From positions 13,650 through 77,649 of the forward strand of contig CANQLO010000005.1 in assembly GCA_947624715.1 (NCBI GenBank): a DNA stretch of 64,000 nt, in the 5' to 3' direction. Under the pieces are notes generated by a model that had not been told where the DNA came from, searched no databases, and saw only the letters and a program-made list of their open reading frames with translations. A program made the translations under genes and the position numbers. The stretch comes from an uncultured Clostridia bacterium. Lineage in GTDB: Bacteria > Bacillota_A > Clostridia > TANB77 > CAG-508. Each line of letters begins with the position of its first letter. The first letter of the stretch is position 1. Below are positions 53,683 through 62,670 of this stretch, piece by piece.

Positions 53683-55540
53683 ATGAAAACTATAGAAGAG
53701 TTACATAAAATAGGAAAAGAAAAAAGAAAAGAACTTGAATTAAGAGTAAACACCTCTGCTGATACTAGAGAAAAACATATTTTAGTATGTCATGGAACAG
53801 GTTGTACATCATCTAAATCACCAGAGATACTAGACAATTTTAACAAAATTATAAAAAAGAAAAAATTAAAAAATGTAAGAGTAATTATGACTGGATGTTT
53901 TGGACTTTGCTCAAAAGGTCCAATTGTTATCATTAGACCAGATGATACATTTTATTCAATGGTAAAGCCAGAAGACTGCGAAGAAATAATTGATACTCAT
54001 ATAATTGGAGGCAAAAAAGTAGAAAGATTACTTTGTAAAGATGTTTCTGGAAAAATGGTTGATAAATTAGATGACTTAGATTTTTATAAGAAACAAAAAA
54101 GAATTGCTTTAAAAAATTGTGGAGTAATAAATCCAGAAGACATCGATGAATATATAGCTTTTGATGGATATAAAGCATTGGAAAAAGTATTAAAAGAAAT
54201 GTCACAAGATGAGGTTATTAAAGAAGTTTCCGATTCAGGACTAAGAGGCCGTGGTGGAGCAGGATTTCCAACAGGAAAGAAATGGGCATTTGTTAAAGTA
54301 GAAGAAAATAAACAAAAGTATGTTGTATGTAATGCAGATGAAGGTGATCCACGGAGCTTTTATGGATAGAAGTATTCTAGAAGGTGATCCACATTCTGTT
54401 CTAGAAGCTATGACAATAGCAGGATATGCTTGTGGAGCCAATAAAGGATTTATATATGTTAGAGCAGAATATCCAATTGCTGTACATAGATTACAAGTTG
54501 CAATAAAACAAGCGAGAAATTATGGATTACTTGGAAAAAATATTTTTGGAACTAAATTTAATTTTGATATAGAAATAAGACTTGGAGCAGGAGCTTTTGT
54601 TTGTGGTGAAGAAACAGCTCTTTTAGAGTCAATAGAAGGTAAACGTGGGCAGCCAAGATTAAAACCACCATATCCAGCTCATAGTGGACTTTGGGGATGT
54701 CCAACACTTATAAATAATGTTGAAACTTATGCAAATGTAACAAGAATAATTTTAAATGGTGCAAAGTGGTACTCATCTATTGGAACAGAAACATCAAAAG
54801 GAACTAAAGTATTTGCCTTAGGTGGAGATGTAAACAATGTTGGATTAGTTGAAGTACCAATGGGAACAACCCTAAGAGAAATAGTATTTGATATTGGTGG
54901 TGGTATACCTAATGGAAGAAAGTTTAAAGCAGCTCAAACAGGAGGACCTTCTGGAGGATGTATTCCAGAAGAACATTTAGACACACCAATAGATTATGAA
55001 TCACTATCTAAAATTGACTCAATGATGGGCTCTGGTGGACTTATAGTAATGGATGATAGTAAATGTATGGTTAATATTGCTAAGTTCTATCTAGAGTTTA
55101 CTGTGAGCGAATCTTGTGGAAAATGTACACCTTGTAGAATTGGAACAAAAAGAATGCTTGAAATATTGCAAAAAATTTGCAGTGGCAAAGGCGAAGAAAG
55201 TGATTTGGTTAATCTAAAAAATCTAGCAATTGGAATTAAACAAGCTTCTGTATGCGGACTTGGACAAACTGCACCAAACCCAGTTTTAAGTACAATGAAG
55301 TATTTTGAAGATGAATATAAAGAGCACGTTATTGATAAAAATTGTCGAGCCAAAGAATGTAAAGAACTTGCAAAAATAGTAATTGATGAAAATAAATGCA
55401 AAGGTTGCGACTTATGTAGGAAAGTTTGTCCTGTTTCTGCAATTAGTGGAGAAGTAGGCAAAATACATACCATAGACCAAAGTAAATGCATTAAATGTAG
55501 AACTTGTATGCAAAAATGTCCATTCAAGGCAATAGGATAG
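53683..55540 (+). CDS. hydB: Bifurcating hydrogenase subunit HydB (NuoF-like), with apparent +1 frameshift at CGG
   Basis: About 618 residues if the C at 54352 is skipped, close to known HydB subunits. An N-terminal thioredoxin-like [2Fe-2S] region ('[15 protein letters not shown]', '[10 protein letters not shown]') is followed by the NuoF core with FMN/NAD loops ('[16 protein letters not shown]', 'ADEGDPGAFMDRS' after the shift, '[13 protein letters not shown]'), the [4Fe-4S] motif SCGKCTPCR and a C-terminal 2x[4Fe-4S] ferredoxin. It oxidises or reduces NAD(P)H and bifurcates electrons. Read straight, the frame ends with SFYG-stop at 54369 and a second frame continues. The zero-frame codon at the break is CGG (54352-54354) after DP. 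Ribosome binding site AAAGGAGGAG. Confidence 0.95.
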
Positions 55541-55550
55541 GAGGTAGCTA

Positions 55551-57305
55551 ATGGAAAAGAAAATGATTCATTTAACTATTGATAATGTTAAAGTAGAAGT
55601 TCCAGAAGGAACGACGATTCTTGAGGCTGCAAGAAAAGTAAGTATTGATATACCAACACTTTGTTTTCTGAAAGATATAAATGAAAATGGTGATTGTAGA
55701 ATGTGTGTTGTTGAGGTTGAAGGAAGAAGAGGACTTGCTACATCATGCATTCAAAAAGTAGAAGAAGGAATGGTTGTAAATACTCATACTCCTCAAGTAA
55801 TGGAAGCAAGAAAAATGGTTCTTGATTTAACATTATCAAACCATCATAGAGATTGCTTAACTTGTATTAGGTCAGGAAATTGCGAGCTTCAAGCTTTAGC
55901 AATTAAATATAATGTTCAAGATGTAAAATATGATGGAGAAAAGGTAAATCATGAAATAGATGATAAATCACCAGCATTAGTTAGAGATTTTAAGAAATGT
56001 ATACTTTGTAGAAGATGTGTTAGTACTTGTAAAAAAGTTCAAGACATTGGTGCGATAGACTGCACAGGCAGAGGATTTGAATCATGCATATCAACAGTAG
56101 ATAATATTTCTTTAAAAGATTCTAACTGCGTATATTGCGGACAATGTATCGAATCTTGTCCTACAGGTGCACTTCATGAAAAAGTTGATATAGATAAAGT
56201 ATGGGATAAAATTTATGATCCAGATACAATAACAATAGCACAAACTGCACCAGCAGTAAGAGCAGGATTAAGTGAAGAATTTGAAACACCAATTGGAGAA
56301 AATTCAGAAGGAAAAATGGTAACAGCATTAAAAAGAATTGGATTTGATAAAGTATTTGATACAAATACAGGTGCTGATTTTACTATTATGGAAGAAGCAA
56401 ATGAGTTTATTGATAGAGTGAAGAAAAATGAAATACTTCCAATGATTACATCATGCTGTCCTGCATGGGTAAGATTTGCAGAAAAGAATTTTCCTGATCA
56501 ACTTTCTCATTTATCAAGTTGTAAATCACCACATCAAATGTTTGGTGCAATAATAAAATCATACTATGCTAAAAAGTTCAATATTGACCCTAAAAAGATA
56601 TTTCTTGTTTCAGTCATGCCTTGCGTAGCTAAAAAATATGAAGCTACAAGACCAGAAATGGAACAAGATGGAATAAGAGATGTTGATTGCGTTATTACAA
56701 CTAGAGAGTTAGCTAGAATGATTAAACAAAAAGATTTAGATTTCAATTCATTGGAAGATTCAAAATTTGATGACCCAATGGGAGAAGCAACAGGAGCAGG
56801 AGCCATATTTGGTACAACCGGAGGAGTTATGGAAGCTGCATTAAGAACAGCTGCTGACATATTAGAAGGAACAGATTTAAAAGAAATTGAATATAAGCAA
56901 ATAAGAGGAGAAAAGGGAATAAAAGAAGCAAACTTAAATATTGCTGGAAAAGAGTTAAATATTGCCGTTGTATCAGGATTAAAAAACGCTAGAAAAGTAA
57001 TGAATGAAGTTAAAGAGGGAAAATCTAAGTATAACTTCATTGAAATAATGGCTTGCCCAGGTGGATGCGTAATGGGTGGAGGTCAACCAATAAAATCATC
57101 TAAGATTCGTAGCACAACTGATGTTAGAAAGTTAAGAGCTAATACTTTATATAGTATTGATGAAAAGCTATCTATACGTAAATCACATCAAAATCCAACA
57201 CTTATAAAAATTTATAAAGAATTTTTCAAAAGTCCAGGAAGTGAAAAAGCTCATAAATATTTACATACAAATTACCGTAAACAAGAAAAATATAATTTAG
57301 AATAA
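55551..57305 (+). CDS. hydA: [FeFe] hydrogenase catalytic subunit HydA
   Basis: 584 residues. The N-terminal [2Fe-2S] domain (about 5-80; CFLKDINENGDCRMC), a His/Cys [4Fe-4S] site (H-x3-C-x2-C-x5-C around 'HHRDCLTCIRSGNC') and two [4Fe-4S] clusters (150-215) lead to the H-cluster domain. H-cluster motifs are TSCCPAW (300-306), MPCVAKKYE (from 356) and MACPGGCVMGGGQP (from 500). It makes or consumes H2, here coupled to ferredoxin and NADH through HydB/HydC. Gap to hydB is 10 bp. Maturases HydE/F/G are not in this window. Confidence 0.97.
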   Translation: MEKKMIHLTIDNVKVEVPEGTTILEAARKVSIDIPTLCFLKDINENGDCRMCVVEVEGRRGLATSCIQKVEEGMVVNTHTPQVMEARKMVLDLTLSNHHRDCLTCIRSGNCELQALAIKYNVQDVKYDGEKVNHEIDDKSPALVRDFKKCILCRRCVSTCKKVQDIGAIDCTGRGFESCISTVDNISLKDSNCVYCGQCIESCPTGALHEKVDIDKVWDKIYDPDTITIAQTAPAVRAGLSEEFETPIGENSEGKMVTALKRIGFDKVFDTNTGADFTIMEEANEFIDRVKKNEILPMITSCCPAWVRFAEKNFPDQLSHLSSCKSPHQMFGAIIKSYYAKKFNIDPKKIFLVSVMPCVAKKYEATRPEMEQDGIRDVDCVITTRELARMIKQKDLDFNSLEDSKFDDPMGEATGAGAIFGTTGGVMEAALRTAADILEGTDLKEIEYKQIRGEKGIKEANLNIAGKELNIAVVSGLKNARKVMNEVKEGKSKYNFIEIMACPGGCVMGGGQPIKSSKIRSTTDVRKLRANTLYSIDEKLSIRKSHQNPTLIKIYKEFFKSPGSEKAHKYLHTNYRKQEKYNLE

Positions 57306-57359
57306 TACATAAGGTTATAGGAACCTAAACCTAAATATGATTTTAAGGAAAATAAAAAA

Positions 57360-59006
57360 ATGGATGAAAATGAAAATAATATTTTAGGAGCATTAGATGT
57401 AATAAAACATAGAGACATTAATGAACAAAGCCATGAAGAAGATGATTTTACTTTTGAGGAAGAAAAAGAAGAAAGTTTGTATCCAGAGCAATTAGGTGAT
57501 ACTTCATTAGAAAGGGCTTTTATTGGACTCCTATTAAATGAAATTAAAGCTATTTCAGTATATAATTTTTTATATGATGAATGTTATTTTGCAGATGAAG
57601 AAATGCTTAACATATACAAAAAAATATTATTTACAGATGGAGAAAAATATGCTCCAGTTAAAGCAAAAGAAGGGTTCAATTTTGCAAAAGAAACAAATGA
57701 ACTATATAATCTAAAAAATGAAGTTAAAGATGAATTTTATAATTCAGACCTTAAAATTGATGATGTATATAATAAATTAAAAAAATTATTTATACTAAGA
57801 AAAAGCTACCTAGAGATTCCTGTTAAGGAAATACAGCCTAAAATAGCAGATATTTTAAATTATGAATTATATGATATGATGACTGCAGAAGATGTAAAAA
57901 ATACAGTAGACCAAGTTACATCAACTGAAAAGTTTAAAAGAGCGATATTAAATAGTGGACTTACAGATTTTCTTGTAAAAGGAGATAATGTATTAACAAA
58001 CGGGTTATCACTTCCTTTTCCAATACTAACAAAAGTATTTAAAGGAATAAGAAAAGGAGAAACTTCTGCTTTTTCAATGCCATCAAACTCTGGTAAGAGT
58101 AGATTCATGATTAACTTAGCAGCATATATATCTTTAGTACATCAAAAGAAAGTTTTAGTAATTTCTAATGAAATGTCAGAAGAAAAGATGAAATTATGTT
58201 TAATAACTACTATTTTAAATAACACGGGAATTCAAAATGTACATGGATTAAATGTAAAAGTTTCAGAAAATGAACTTTTAGAGTTTAAGTTTAGACCAGA
58301 CAATACAAATGATGTACAAGTTGATGAAAATGGTTATGTATTAAAAAATGAGGGAGAAACTCAGTCAGCATTTGCAAGTAGACTATTAAAAGTTTCAAGC
58401 CAATTTAAAAAAGTCGCTCAAATTACAAACTGGTATAATGAAAATTGCAAAAATTCAATATATTTTATAGATATAACTGATCATACAAATGAAGAACTAA
58501 AAAAAGTTATTATGAACTATTACTATAAAGAAAAGATTGAATATGTTTTCTATGATACTTTAAAGACTGATATAGACAATATAGGAAATGGGGAAGAACT
58601 AAAGAAAACTGCAACAATACTTTCAAATTTAGCACAAAACTTTAATATGTATATCGGTTCAACGCTTCAACTTGCAGAAACATCAACCGACCCAATAAAT
58701 CTAAGTGTAAATGATATGGCTGTAAGTAGAACCGTAAAAGAAGTTTTAGATACATTATGCTTATTCAAGCAAATTCATACAGACAATTTACAAAACTATC
58801 AATATTCTTTAAATGAAACAGATGAGCAAGTTTTTGAATTAGAGAAATTCAAAGACCCAGATGTTAGATACTATTCATGTGTAGTTGATAAAAATAGAGC
58901 AGGAGCAAAGCCAAAATTATTGTTTAGGTTAAATCTAGCTTATAACAGTTGGGAAGAACTTGGATATTTAAGGTTAAAGTCTAATTTAGCTGATAAGTCT
59001 AATTAA
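57360..59006 (+). CDS. DnaB-like RecA-fold ATPase
   Basis: 548 residues. An acidic N-terminal 50 residues, a DnaB-N-like helical region (about 45-175) and a RecA-fold domain with Walker A 'SMPSNSGKSR' (about 240-249). 'VLVISNEMSEEKMKL' corresponds to the H1a region of DnaB, and 'GSTLQLAETSTDPINLSVND' to the DnaB C-terminal motif region. It is longer and more divergent than replicative DnaB, so it may be a secondary helicase or a mobile-element loader. It follows the hydrogenase operon by 54 bp and has an AAGGA box. Confidence 0.75.
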   Translation: MDENENNILGALDVIKHRDINEQSHEEDDFTFEEEKEESLYPEQLGDTSLERAFIGLLLNEIKAISVYNFLYDECYFADEEMLNIYKKILFTDGEKYAPVKAKEGFNFAKETNELYNLKNEVKDEFYNSDLKIDDVYNKLKKLFILRKSYLEIPVKEIQPKIADILNYELYDMMTAEDVKNTVDQVTSTEKFKRAILNSGLTDFLVKGDNVLTNGLSLPFPILTKVFKGIRKGETSAFSMPSNSGKSRFMINLAAYISLVHQKKVLVISNEMSEEKMKLCLITTILNNTGIQNVHGLNVKVSENELLEFKFRPDNTNDVQVDENGYVLKNEGETQSAFASRLLKVSSQFKKVAQITNWYNENCKNSIYFIDITDHTNEELKKVIMNYYYKEKIEYVFYDTLKTDIDNIGNGEELKKTATILSNLAQNFNMYIGSTLQLAETSTDPINLSVNDMAVSRTVKEVLDTLCLFKQIHTDNLQNYQYSLNETDEQVFELEKFKDPDVRYYSCVVDKNRAGAKPKLLFRLNLAYNSWEELGYLRLKSNLADKSN

Positions 59007-59017
59007 AACATAAAAAA

Positions 59018-59142
59018 CATAAATATAGTTATTTTTGAAAATGCCGCGTAGCGATCAACCGAAGTGAAACGAAGGGCGAATGGAGCAGCAACCTTTAGGT
59101 TGCGTCGCGACAACAAGGCTTGAAAAAATAACTATATTTATT
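59018..59142. repeat. Dispersed hairpin repeat, copy 7
   Basis: 125 bp, the longest form, reverse orientation. The arms agree with the consensus except for one extra T near the right end (TTTATTG). The core carries an additional GAAGTGAAACGAAG segment. It lies between convergent genes. Confidence 0.88.
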
Positions 59143-59172
59143 GTTTTTATAATAACTTTGAATAGTAACAAT

Positions 59173-59610
59173 CTATAAATATTTTTTCAATGTTTCAACA
59201 CTATCTTCTTGCATAACTACAAAATCTTGAAGAATACTTTTTACATCAGAGGCAATATCATTTCCTTTTTGATTTATTAAACGTCTTCCTTCAATAATAC
59301 CCATATTAGTTCCTTGCATTAAGAGTTCTGATAATTTAGAAGTTGTATCATCATTTATTGTTTTCATTTGAACGCCATACCAAGTCATCATTTTATTCAT
59401 TGCATTTGTTTCATGAGGTTCCTTATCACTATAATTATCATAAACTTCATTAACTCTTCTCGAAATATCTTTGTACTTATTATACTCAGTATCTAAAACA
59501 TTTTTAAAATCTGGGTCAGTAACTTTTTCAGAAACAATAGAGATTGCATCCATACCCATTGTGGCACCTTTGTTTATTTCATCCAATACATTTAAATTTT
59601 GATTATCCAT
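59173..59610 (-). CDS. Helical-bundle hypothetical protein
   Basis: 145 residues, no signal peptide, predicted four long helices ('VLDEINKGATMGMDAISIVS', 'MNKMMTWYGVQMKTINDDTT', 'IASDVKSILQDFVVMQEDSV'). The pattern resembles ferritin-like or DUF2383-like bundles but no metal ligand set is evident. The leader holds GCTTTTCGC...GCGAAAGC, a small hairpin before the AAGAAAGGA box. Function unknown. Confidence 0.75.
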   Translation of the reverse strand: MDNQNLNVLDEINKGATMGMDAISIVSEKVTDPDFKNVLDTEYNKYKDISRRVNEVYDNYSDKEPHETNAMNKMMTWYGVQMKTINDDTTSKLSELLMQGTNMGIIEGRRLINQKGNDIASDVKSILQDFVVMQEDSVETLKKYL

Positions 59611-59751
59611 AAATACTTATCATTCCTTTCTTGCTTTCGCTACGCTTAATCTGCGAAAAGCACAAAACTTACATTTTTTCTCTAAAGGCTTAAACCTTTA
59701 AATATTTATTTATAGTATTTACAAAATAATGAAAAATATTAAAATAAAAAA

Positions 59752-60514
59752 TTATTTATTAACAAATAGAACTTTAGCAATATATGGTCCGATTTCATCA
59801 AAATCATACCAACCAGAACTTTTACTGCTATTTTGTAGACCGATTAGGATTAGAAATATACACCATACCATTATCATCTTGAGCTAGTAAAACCATATAA
59901 TGAGAAGCTGTTGTCCAACGATTTGCCTTTGGCTTATTCCATACACATATAAGTACAGGCTTGTTTTGCTTTAAGTGTTCAGTTATATTCTTCTCAGACA
60001 AACTAACTTGATCATATAAAAAATCTGTATTCTTAATGTTAAAAGTTTTTGATAATTCAGTAGAAATATTACTACCATCTAAAACAGGAAAATATTTATT
60101 TCTTAAATCTTCAGGTGTATAATTCATACCATAACCACTTAATATTATTGAAATTGCAGTTATACCACATCCTGTATCATTCATTTTTCCATCCCAATAT
60201 TTATTATTAGCCCAAGAAGATGAACCATTTTGTTTATATTCTTTATAAGTCTTTCCATCAATGTCAGTAAAAGTTGTAAAATATCCATCTTCTCCATATA
60301 TTTTTTTCTGTCCTATACCAGCATATTTTTCATTATAATCTTGTTTTATTATTTCATATTCATTTTTAGTTTTAGCAAAATTAGATACACCATTTATAAT
60401 AGGCACATCTATTGATAAAAATGCAATAATATTTTTTAATAAAATAAATAATACTATAAATAAAATTAAGATAAAAACTATTTTTTTAATATTTATTTTT
60501 TTACGTTTTTTCAT
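59752..60514 (-). CDS. C39-like cysteine peptidase with membrane anchor, apparent +1 frameshift at CGG
   Basis: About 253 residues if one C is skipped. A basic N-terminus and one membrane helix (about 8-32) are followed by a papain-like C39_2 domain: catalytic Cys in 'MNDTGCGITAISIILSGYG', His in 'ASHYMVLLAQDD' and Asn in 'VYISNPN'. The straight frame stops after NPNRSTK (59828). The zero-frame codon there is CGG (59842-59840 on the minus strand). Skipping its C gives NPNGLQ and then 'SGWYDFDEIGPYIAKVLF', the normal end of this family, with a stop at 59752-59754. It faces outward and may process a peptide or wall component. It is divergent from the two-component system. Confidence 0.88.
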
Positions 60515-60596
60515 AAAATTTTATTCCTTTCCTTCATTAATCAAAGTAATTTTAAAATTATTATAAAATTTAAAAATAAAAAATGTTTTAAGAAAT

Positions 60597-60668
60597 AATT
60601 AAACAAATCTTAAAATTTTCTTAAATCTAAACATATGTAATGAAAAAATAATAATATTATGATATAAT
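60597..60668 (+). promoter_or_regulatory. Promoter with 11-bp direct repeats before the response regulator
   Basis: TTAAA half-sites at 60599, 60610 and 60621 recur with an exact 11-bp period; the last two are TCTTAAA (60608, 60619). A TATAAT box is at 60663-60668 with a poor -35. OmpR-family regulators typically bind 11-bp direct repeats, so this suggests autoregulation. Confidence 0.6.
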
Positions 60669-60688
60669 GCTTTTAGAAAGGCTTAGAT

Positions 60689-61369
60689 ATGAATATTTTA
60701 GTATTAGATGATGAAAAAGAAATAGCAGATTTAATAGAACTATATCTTAAAAATGAAGAGTATAATGTTTTTAAATTTTATAATTCAAAGCAAGCAATAG
60801 AATGCATAGATAATGAATCTATTGATTTAGCTATACTAGACATTATGATAGCAGGAATGGATGGCTTTGAAATATGCAAATATATACGAAATAAAGGACT
60901 TAACTTTCCTATAATAATGCTTACTGCAAGAGTAGAAGATAAAGATAAAATTAATGGATTAACTTTAGGAGCAGATGATTATATTACTAAGCCATTTAAT
61001 CCTTTAGAACTTGTTGCTAGAGTAAAATCTGCTTTAAGAAGATATACCAAGTATAATGATAAAACAAATAATGACATAATAGAAATTGATGGGCTAGCTA
61101 TAGATAAACAAAAACATAAATGTTTATTATATGAAAAAGAAGTAGAACTAACACCAATAGAATTTGATATATTATTGTATCTGGCAAATAAAAGAGGAAT
61201 AGTTGTAAGCTCAGAAGAATTATTTGAAAATGTATGGAAAGAAAAATATTTTGACAGTAATAACACAGTAATGGTTCATATAAGAAGGATAAGAGAAAAA
61301 TTAAAAGAAGACACTAAAAAGCCAAAATTTATAAAAACTGTTTGGGGTGTTGGATATAAAATAGATTAG
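60689..61369 (+). CDS. OmpR/VanR-type response regulator
   Basis: 226 residues. The receiver domain (1-115) has the acidic pocket DDE near residues 7-9, the phosphorylated D51 ('LAILDIMIAGMDG') and K of 'DYITKPF'. The C-terminal winged helix (130-226) has 'LTPIEFDILLYL' and 'VMVHIRRIREKL'. It overlaps functionally with the histidine kinase, which starts 8 bp after its stop. Nearby envelope genes (C39 peptidase, D,D-carboxypeptidase) suggest a cell-wall regulon. Confidence 0.94.
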   Translation: MNILVLDDEKEIADLIELYLKNEEYNVFKFYNSKQAIECIDNESIDLAILDIMIAGMDGFEICKYIRNKGLNFPIIMLTARVEDKDKINGLTLGADDYITKPFNPLELVARVKSALRRYTKYNDKTNNDIIEIDGLAIDKQKHKCLLYEKEVELTPIEFDILLYLANKRGIVVSSEELFENVWKEKYFDSNNTVMVHIRRIREKLKEDTKKPKFIKTVWGVGYKID

Positions 61370-61377
61370 GAGAGAGA

Positions 61378-62502
61378 ATGCAAGGGATTTACAATAATTT
61401 AAATTTAGAATATAATAAAAATCAGAAAGAATTAAAAAGGTTAAAAAATTCATTAGCACTTAAAGCAGTATTAAAAATAGTAATTTATACTTTTTTTGTA
61501 TACACTATTTCAATGTTACTTATAGATAATATTTTTAATGACAGCATTGCTGAATATACAAGTTATGAGCTTGGTCGTGACACTTATCTCAAGTTTGTAC
61601 AAAATAAGAAAATAATTTTAATTGTATCTGCAATAATCATATTTATTGTAATAGCATATCTAGTAATAAGAAAAATGAATAATACAATAACTGAAACAAT
61701 TATAGCAATGGATAAGCTACTAAAAAATCCAGATGAAGAAATAAAATTATCTAATAATTTATTACCTTTAGAAAATAGAATCAACAGTATAAGAGTAGAC
61801 TTAATAAAAAGCCAAAATGAAGCAAAAGAAGCCATGCAAAAGAAAGATAATTTAGTCATGTATATGGCACATGATTTAAAAACTCCTCTTACTTCAATAA
61901 TTGGATATTTAAGTTTATTAAATGAAGAAAAAGATATATCAGATAGCCTAAAGAAAAAGTATCTAAAAATAGCTTTAGATAAATCATTAAGATTAGAAGA
62001 ATTAACAAATCAATTTTTTGACATAACAAGATATAATCTACAAGACATACCAATAAATAAGACTCAAATAGATTTATCATATTTGTTTGACCAATTAATT
62101 GAAGAATGCTATCCAATGCTTGAAAATAAAAAACTAAAAGTAACTATTAAAAAACCTGATAAATTAAATTACTTTGGTGATGGAGATAAGCTTGCAAGAG
62201 CATTTGAGAATCTAATAAAAAATGCAATAAATTATAGTTATGAAAATAGTGAAATAATCATTGATATAAAACAAATAGGAAAATCAATTAATATTATATT
62301 TAGAAATAAATGTGATAAAATACCAGAATATAAGTTAGAAAAAATATTTGATCAATTTTATAGAGCAGATTCATCAAGAACTTCATCAACAGGAGGAGCA
62401 GGATTGGGGTTAGCAATAACCAAAAAGATAATAGAATTACATGATGGAAATATTAAAGTAAAAAATGATGATGAATATATTGAGTTTGATGTAAATTTAT
62501 AA
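61378..62502 (+). CDS. VanS-type sensor histidine kinase
   Basis: 374 residues. Two membrane helices (about 30-48 and 78-98) enclose a short external loop. A HAMP-like segment follows. The phosphorylated H165 is in 'MYMAHDLKTPLTSIIGYL'. The ATPase part has the N box 'NLIKNAINYS', F box 'FDQFYRADSS' and G box 'GGAGLGLAITKKI'. The short sensor loop is typical of VanS-like intramembrane-sensing kinases. It should phosphorylate the regulator encoded upstream in the same operon. Confidence 0.94.
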   Translation: MQGIYNNLNLEYNKNQKELKRLKNSLALKAVLKIVIYTFFVYTISMLLIDNIFNDSIAEYTSYELGRDTYLKFVQNKKIILIVSAIIIFIVIAYLVIRKMNNTITETIIAMDKLLKNPDEEIKLSNNLLPLENRINSIRVDLIKSQNEAKEAMQKKDNLVMYMAHDLKTPLTSIIGYLSLLNEEKDISDSLKKKYLKIALDKSLRLEELTNQFFDITRYNLQDIPINKTQIDLSYLFDQLIEECYPMLENKKLKVTIKKPDKLNYFGDGDKLARAFENLIKNAINYSYENSEIIIDIKQIGKSINIIFRNKCDKIPEYKLEKIFDQFYRADSSRTSSTGGAGLGLAITKKIIELHDGNIKVKNDDEYIEFDVNL

Positions 62503-62642
62503 TTGTTTAAATATCAAACAAAGAAAGTAGATTAATTTTTGATTGTTAGAATTTAAGATAAAAAGGAATTGTAATAGGTGATATTATGGAATTAACAATT
62601 GAAAGTATAGGAATAGTAACATATGTTTTAAAATAACGTAAA

Positions 62643-62670
62643 AAAATATTCCCGCATAGGGGAATATTTT
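62643..62670. terminator. Bidirectional terminator
   Basis: AAAATATTCCC (62643-62653) pairs with GGGAATATTTT (62660-62670) across a 6-nt loop, serving the kinase operon and the convergent carboxypeptidase gene. Confidence 0.9.

Noticed and set aside
10800..54360. The hexamer AGGAGC as the cause of the uvrA and hydB breaks, for example a methylation-linked sequencing error
   Set aside because: Many unaltered AGGAGC sites occur in intact genes (for example near 8655, 11600 and 31951), and the third break is in AATCGGTCT, so the hexamer alone does not explain the pattern. A broader 'C inserted before GG' error is still possible.
54320..55540. A separate gene starting at ATG 54320
   Set aside because: The first residues ([12 protein letters not shown]) are out of the family frame and overlap the 5' part of hydB; real homology begins after the CGG site.
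6061..59142. The hairpin repeats as a CRISPR array
   Set aside because: Copies are kilobases apart, each is a self-complementary element, and there are no spacers or cas genes.
59640..59665. The small GCTTTTCGC/GCGAAAGC hairpin before the helical-bundle gene as a copy of the hydrogenase leader motif
   Set aside because: Only the short stretch before the ribosome binding site is alike; the stems differ, so I do not treat it as a shared regulatory element.
62586..62636. A 16-codon frame (MELTIESIG...) after the histidine kinase
   Set aside because: It has a possible AGGTGAT site but is too short and featureless to call; it may be the remnant of a longer gene.
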